Of a stretch of 64,000 bases of DNA, positions 59,690 through 64,000 are shown in pieces. The position numbers and the translations under genes were made by a program. Source of the stretch: Triglochin maritima (Eukaryota > Streptophyta > Magnoliopsida > Alismatales > Juncaginaceae); contig OY821789.1 in assembly GCA_963682175.1 (NCBI GenBank), positions 32,866,188 to 32,930,187 on the forward strand, in the 5' to 3' direction. The notes below the pieces were generated by a model. The model worked only from the letters and a program-made list of their open reading frames with translations. It searched no databases and was not told where the DNA came from. How positions within the stretch are numbered: the first letter of the stretch is position 1; every line of letters begins with the position of its first letter.

Positions 59690-61104
59690 TGTATTGTATC
59701 TTTACTCCAATACTCAACTTGATCTAAACTGACTTTGAAATCCCACGGACTATTATGTTTGCATGCCATTTTGAAGGCATCAACTGCATACTGGTTCTTA
59801 CAATTTTTAAGCAAGTTTTTGGCAAGGTGTTGTGTGCATAAGCGGTGAACTGCTTCATTTGCTTCCTCGTGTCAACCGAAAAATGTGTTTTATTGCAGCA
59901 TGTCGATCAGATATGACATATATTTTCCTATCTCCAATCACCTCTCGGCGCAACCATCTCATAAATCATCCCCAATTAGATATATTTTCCTTTTCAACGA
60001 GTCCAAATGCAAGAAGAAAAAGCTGATTCTCAACGTCATACCCAACAACAAAAAAGTAACCTTCCTTCATACTTACCTTTTAGAAATGAGACGTCTATGC
60101 TGATAATAGGACGTACATATCGGAATGCCTGAATACAATGACCAAAAGCTCATGCTGCACATTTAAACTGACAGACACCAGTTTATGGCAAAAGGTCCAT
60201 ATGAACAACTTTACTCCCAAGATTTGATTGTTTAATGACATTTAACAATTGAGGCAACAATACTTATGAACCTGACCAACTTCCAAACATGTACGCAACA
60301 ACAATCTCACCGGCACGCCATAATTTATTGTACTTTGGATTAACACCAGGAAATACTTTTTTTACCATACCATGAACTTGTTTAATCGGAAGAGAGATAT
60401 TATTTTCGACATCTTCACGGATGATATCGACCATTATCTTTGCAGTCAGCTAAGCATGATCGAATCGGGCAGCCATTACTGCAAATATGATTGTACGGGC
60501 ATTTTCTTATCGCCCATGTATCAGCCGAGCTCGTTCGTGCAGCGTACAACACACATCTACAATTTACATCTTTGCATCTTACCCTATATTTGGTTATGTT
60601 GTTGTCTTGCACATTGATCTCTCGATTATTGTCAATATGCCATTTCGATACGACGTTCTTGAGAGCGTCTTTCGATGAAAATGCTTGATTCTCAGTTAAC
60701 GGACCCTCACCTGCTATGGTAGTTCCTATAAATGTTGTATCTGCAGGAAGTCAACTAGAACAATCATGGAAGCTTTTAGCTGGGTGAACCCAACCCTTAC
60801 CTCTAAATGAGTCGAATTGACCTAACAGATTTACGTTCGGACCATCCTCATCCTCCTCAACCTCATCATCATCCTCATCCTCCTCACCTAATGATTCATT
60901 CTTGTCCTCTGACTATATGTTGTAATCTTCGTCGTCATTTTCTTCTTCATCCCCAGTCGGTATCGGCTTGAAGTTTGTTCTTTCTTGTTGATTCAAATCA
61001 AAAGTTCTACTCGCAGACTGACTGGTTTCTGCTATGGTGTTAGCAACACATGATTGTTGAGATATGAACTGCGAGCCACTGCTACTACTGGGTTGGCTCG
61101 ACAT
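59690..61104 (-). pseudogene. MuDR/MULE transposase remnant
   Basis: From ATG 61104: a Ser-rich start (MSSQPSSSSGSQFISQQSC), an acidic Glu/Asp run, then the MuDR DNA-binding domain (YRVRCKDVNCRCVLYAARTS, IRKCPYNH) at 60415-60612. Next come KYNKLWRAGEIVV, then the DDE-type core AFRYVRPIISIDVSFLKGKY, FMRWLRREVIGDRKIYVISD and RHAAIKHIF at about 59870-60130. Several stops and frame changes lie between blocks. The core motifs (SIDxxxLxGKY, ISDRHxAI) identify a Mutator transposase; it cannot be active. Confidence 0.85.
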
Positions 61105-61559
61105 TGAATATTAATCTAATACCAAGATTCTACGACCTACAGACCTTGATAAATCCAACTCTTAATTTCTTCTAGAGTTACATTTTCGTTCACTGAAAAA
61201 GTAAGTCTTGGACCTATCGTGTACTCTATACCAATGCTTGCATTTTGAGTTATATCACCACCAAAGTACACACTAGTACTTGCATTTTGAGTTATATCAC
61301 CAAGTACTTATCGAAATCATTTTCGTTAATCTACAATAATGCAGTTTTTTATTAGTATCGTACTACAATTACTTGATTTTTGATAAGATTGCTAACTATT
61401 AAGTAAAGATAATACAAATTAAGAAAGAAAGAAATTACCTCAAATATCAATAACTGAGCCCGATAGATTAGAAATCTAGTATCACATAAAAAAATTACTC
61501 GTATATGGAGTAGAATGCGTTGAGTATGGGGGGTTATAACGTTGGTGACTTCACCCCAC

Positions 61560-61606
61560 GGGACTGCGAGTCTCGTGGGTGGTCACACCACGAGACTCCC
61601 AGTCCC
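61560..61606. repeat. Hairpin-forming inverted repeat inside MULE end
   Basis: Arms GGGACTGCGAGTCTCGTGG (61560-61578) and 61588-61606 pair at 18 of 19 positions around a 9-nt loop. Confidence 0.9.
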
Positions 61607-61747
61607 TAAAATTTAAATTTGCCATTAAGTTTTATTATTTAATTTTTTTTTGAGCGGTAACTGTCATTTATAATCAGGATTTAATAAAAAGTTTTTCTTG
61701 AGTTGTACAGTTGTACGACACTAGTGCAGAATTGGCTTTACTCGTCG

Positions 61748-62062
61748 CACAATAGACGTCGGCTGTTGTAACAGCCGACGTCTATTGTGGAGAGGACAGA
61801 ATAGACGTCGGCTGAAATGGAAGCCGACGTCTATGTGACACTATAGACGTCGGGTTTTGGAATAACACGTTTAGCCGACGTCTATAGTGTATAGACGTCG
61901 ACCTTTAGACGTCGGTGTTTTAGTACCTTGTGAATCCGACGTCTATAGTGTATAGACGTCGGCCTATAGACGTCGGACGTAATGTAAGACCGACGTCTAT
62001 AGTCTATCCACATAGACGTCGAGGTATAGACGTCGGTGTTATGGAAAATCCGACGTATATAG
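61748..62062. repeat. CACTA subterminal repeats, TAGACGTCGG
   Basis: About 13 copies, both strands. The first pair forms a perfect 18-bp-arm hairpin (CAATAGACGTCGGCTGTT, 61750-61767 with 61770-61787, 2-nt loop). Such repeats are transposase binding sites in En/Spm. Confidence 0.93.
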
Positions 62063-62264
62063 GTCTTAAAGAAATCGGAAAGACGCGTTTTCTTTCATTC
62101 TTTTCAGTCGAAACCCACCCAAACCCTAGCCGTCCTGCGACCGAACTCTCCTCCGCGACCATCCTCCGACCGATCCGCACCGTCTCCGGCACCGCAGCGA
62201 GCTCCCAAGCGCTCCTCCACTTCTCCGGCCCTCTTCTCCTTCTTCCTCCGTCTTCCTCCGTCTG

Positions 62265-62619
62265 CCATCCAAGTATGATCGAATTTCTTACTCAGCCGAA
62301 CGACCACCGATCCGGGGACTTCAGCGTCCCGTCGTGTTACGACACCATCGCTTTTTTCTCCATACCTGACTTTAAGTAGAAAACTGCAGGCAGCCATAAC
62401 CACGGCAATCGGCACGACCACCGGAATCTTTACTGGCCGACCATCAACCACTAAAGGTAATTCTGCTTGCCCGATATGCGATAAGGAGCAGATGGCTCGA
62501 GGGTCGGGCCGTGTTTTAGTGTGGAATGAAACAACTGGAAGATCTGCTGGTAATGGATGTTTCCTCAAAAATTCTTTTCTTTTATCGTACGTGAGATCTT
62601 CTAGAGCTTTCAAATCGTC
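62265..62619 (-). pseudogene. Captured alpha/beta-hydrolase exon inside CACTA
   Basis: The minus frame follows a good acceptor (CTCCACAG at about 62627-62620): DDLKALEDLTYDKRKEFLRK, HPLPADLPVVSFHT, SHIGQAELPLV, PVVVPIAVVMAACSF, RYGEKSDGVVTRRDAEVPGS and FDHTWM. This matches the C-terminal half of a plant lipase-like alpha/beta-hydrolase family, as I recall it (RYGEKSDGLVTxxDAEVPGS, DHAWMVYSS). The match stops at DHTWMA, where CACTA-type sequence begins. The frame is still open, with intron remnant at its 5' side, so genomic DNA was captured. Confidence 0.7.
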
Positions 62620-62938
62620 CTGTGGAGATCGAATTAATTAGCATATATTAATTGAAGCATTAATATTTAACTCAAACCAATTGATAATAAGTAAACGGAC
62701 TTAACAACTTAGAACCTAAGATAATGTGTACAAATCAAATCCTCCGATACGGAATTATTCTCTGACAATCAGAAGATGTTCACTATACATGGTTGCGCTT
62801 AATACATGGCACAATGAAATAATTAATCTATATCACAATTTACATTTGTTGTTGAGGGTAGTTAGCCGTGGAGATCGAATAGAAAACAAAATTTATATCA
62901 CTCACAAAAATCAAGAAAGGAAGAAGTGACAACATATA
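62620..62938. other. Intron-like remnant between captured exon and copia LTR
   Basis: AT-rich, no coding. The word TGGAGATCGAAT appears at 62623 and again near 62870. Confidence 0.4.
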
Positions 62939-63152
62939 TGTTAAAGAATCATACTGTTGTATCTGTTGATTATCCAAAGCGTCACATAATGACCATGTCG
63001 TTTGAGTTTATCAAAGCTCACAATAAATACCGCCAACGGCTAAAATCATGTGGTATAAATAAGTCAAGAACGAAACCTTGTAAATCAATTTTTTCAGAAA
63101 TAAAACCTTTTTTATCTTCCTCATACTCTTCTCTATTTTATGAAATTCTACA
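62939..63152 (+). repeat. 5' LTR of copia 3
   Basis: 214 bp from TGTTAAAGAATC to TTCTACA, inferred from the PBS position and the TG...CA rule; TATA GGTATAAATA near 63052. The partner LTR is outside the window. Confidence 0.75.
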
Positions 63153-63164
63153 TGGTATCAGAGC
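63153..63164 (+). other. Primer binding site of copia 3 (initiator Met tRNA)
   Basis: TGGTATCAGAGC at the LTR edge. Confidence 0.95.
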
Positions 63165-63282
63165 ATTGATCCATTGAGCCTCAGTTTTTTTCAAATCATC
63201 ACCGGCCTCACCTCACACAAGGGGGTTGAAGGTCCTCAAATCCCACATCCAAACCCAAGAGAGGAGAAAAAAAACCAAAATC

Positions 63283-64000
63283 ATGTCAGACAGCAACAAA
63301 AACCAACATGACGGGATGAATCCTCATCGCCTTGTCACGACAACGCTAAACGGGACCAACTATCTGTCCTGGTCGCGCGCGGTCACGCTTTCTCTCAGTG
63401 GCAGAGGAAGGCTGGACCACATCACCGGAAGGACATCAAAACCAGAAGAAAATGCAACCGAAAAGCTCCATGACGAATGGCAAACGACGGATCATCAGGT
63501 TATGTCGTGGCTTATTGCCTCGATGCAATCAGATATCGCCGAAATCTTCATCTTCAAAGACAGCGCAAAAGAATTATGGGACTCTGTTCGAGACCATTAT
63601 GGAAAAGCAGAGAACTTCGCGCATATCTTCAAAATAAAGCAAGAAATCGCGCAAACACAACAACATGGGGCGTCCGTCACAGAGTACCTCGGTACTCTCA
63701 GAAAAAGGTGGGATGAACTGAAAATGTATGAACCACCCACAGTAGACCCACAAGTCATCCAAAACCGACAAGAACAAAATCAGATCTACCAATTTCTGGT
63801 AGGTTTAGACTCAAGCTACGAGACCATTCGGTCTCAAATACTCATGGCGCTGAATCTTCCCAGCCTCGCAAACATCACAAGCCTTGTTCATCGCGAGGAA
63901 ACAAGGAGAAACACAATGAACAACCACACCAAAAATCAAAACTCCGACAACCAAGCCCTCATCGCCGGTCGGAACCAAGCTCAGGGAACAAAAAAACGGT
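63283..64000 (+). CDS. copia 3 gag, open to the window end (partial)
   Basis: About 239 codons from ATG 63283 with no stop. Motifs: GMNPHRLVTTTLNGTNYLSW, GRLDHITGRT, VMSWLIASMQSDIAEIFIFK, KELWDSVRDHYGKAENFAHI, VTEYLGTLRKRWDELKMYEP, QIYQFLVGLDSSYETIRSQI and a basic Gln/Asn-rich tail. The zinc knuckle should follow beyond the window. It is collinear with copia 1 gag with many conservative changes and no damage so far, so this may be the more intact copy. Confidence 0.93.
   Translation, partial: MSDSNKNQHDGMNPHRLVTTTLNGTNYLSWSRAVTLSLSGRGRLDHITGRTSKPEENATEKLHDEWQTTDHQVMSWLIASMQSDIAEIFIFKDSAKELWDSVRDHYGKAENFAHIFKIKQEIAQTQQHGASVTEYLGTLRKRWDELKMYEPPTVDPQVIQNRQEQNQIYQFLVGLDSSYETIRSQILMALNLPSLANITSLVHREETRRNTMNNHTKNQNSDNQALIAGRNQAQGTKKR

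Larger units (their letters stand above)
59501..61660 (-). mobile_element. MuDR-type Mutator-like element, decayed
   Basis: Inverted ends: left AATAATAAAAATTAATGACA then AATTTAAT; right (reverse complement) AATAATAAAACTTAATGGCA then AATTTAAA, roughly 45 bp. A MULE transposase remnant lies between on minus. GC-rich palindromes sit just inside each end (59585-59660 and 61560-61606). No target duplication identified. Confidence 0.7.
61719..64000 (+). mobile_element. CACTA (En/Spm) transposon, left end, runs off or beyond window
   Basis: Terminal CACTAGTGCAGAATTGG at 61719, then an array of ATAGACGTCGGC subterminal motifs in both orientations, the CACTA signature. The right end is not in the window, so the extent past about 62930 is uncertain. 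It contains a captured alpha/beta-hydrolase exon and perhaps the copia at 62939. No transposase seen. Confidence 0.8.
62939..64000 (+). mobile_element. Ty1/copia element 3 (same family as copia 1), 5' part
   Basis: 5' LTR, PBS and an open gag in plus orientation; the element runs past the window end. Gag is close to that of copia 1, so the family is represented twice within 60 kb. The left target duplication would be ATATA (62934-62938); it cannot be checked without the right end. Confidence 0.9.

Noticed and set aside
62104..62264. Basic Arg/Gly-rich C-terminal extension of the hydrolase frame
   Set aside because: Reverse complement of the CT-rich leader-like CACTA sequence; not part of the hydrolase family.
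61930..62379. 149-codon plus-strand frame
   Set aside because: First third is CACTA subterminal repeats and the last part is antisense to the hydrolase exon.
63153..63164. tRNA-like sequence TGGTATCAGAGC
   Set aside because: Only the 12-nt primer binding site; no cloverleaf around it. The same holds at 8291 and 29018.

Overview
The window reads as nuclear DNA of a flowering plant, probably a eudicot. It has spliced AT-rich genes, a plant AP2/ERF regulator, initiator-Met-tRNA primed copia elements and a chromovirus. Mutator, CACTA, hAT and Harbinger debris is also present. I do not assign a species. I see no CRISPR array, rRNA or tRNA gene.

Layout. (1) 151-3471 is a decayed, spliced DUF819-type membrane protein gene. 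A copy of its intron 3/exon 4 lies at 23685-24028, beyond a block of retrotransposons. (2) That block holds copia 1 (3761-8527, minus, TSD tattt) and a Tekay/Del-like chromovirus (8692-23409, minus, TSD taact). The chromovirus is split by a non-autonomous gag-protease element (13000-20415, plus, TSD cgaag). A young copia 2 (24326-29278, minus, TSD agtac) follows. (3) 29284-34693 is AT-rich with a Harbinger-like transposase tail, a GC-rich palindromic island and a degenerate LTR. (4) 34694-40944 is an old copia (TSD ataag) hit by a hAT-type MITE (39953-40603, 8-bp TSD). (5) The one convincing intact host gene is an intronless DREB A-4/group III ERF factor at 44702-45508. (6) 47290-50575 is a TIR element with a Plant Mobile Domain gene, disrupted by a solo LTR of the same family as the nested element. 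(7) 52025-52934 is a foldback element with arms of about 325 bp. (8) 55082-59234 is a FAR1-type MULE with a minisatellite, an ATTACG-rich satellite and a GC3-rich possible captured exon. An 89-bp duplication flanks it. (9) About 59501-61660 is a decayed MuDR-type MULE. (10) From 61719 a CACTA element begins, carrying an alpha/beta-hydrolase exon in reverse. A third copia (62939 onward, plus) lies inside or beside it and runs off the window.

LTR pairs compared by eye give an order of insertion. The nested gag-protease element (about 0.6% divergence) and copia 2 (2/249) are youngest. Copia 1 (about 3/217) and the Tekay host (about 2%) are older, and the 34.7 kb copia (about 9%) is oldest. The most distinctive theme is that five unrelated element families each carry their own GC-rich palindrome or palindrome array in non-coding ends in an otherwise AT-rich region. 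Other items worth checking are the captured hydrolase exon, the PMD element, the foldback hairpin, and the gag frame with three in-frame TGA-C codons.
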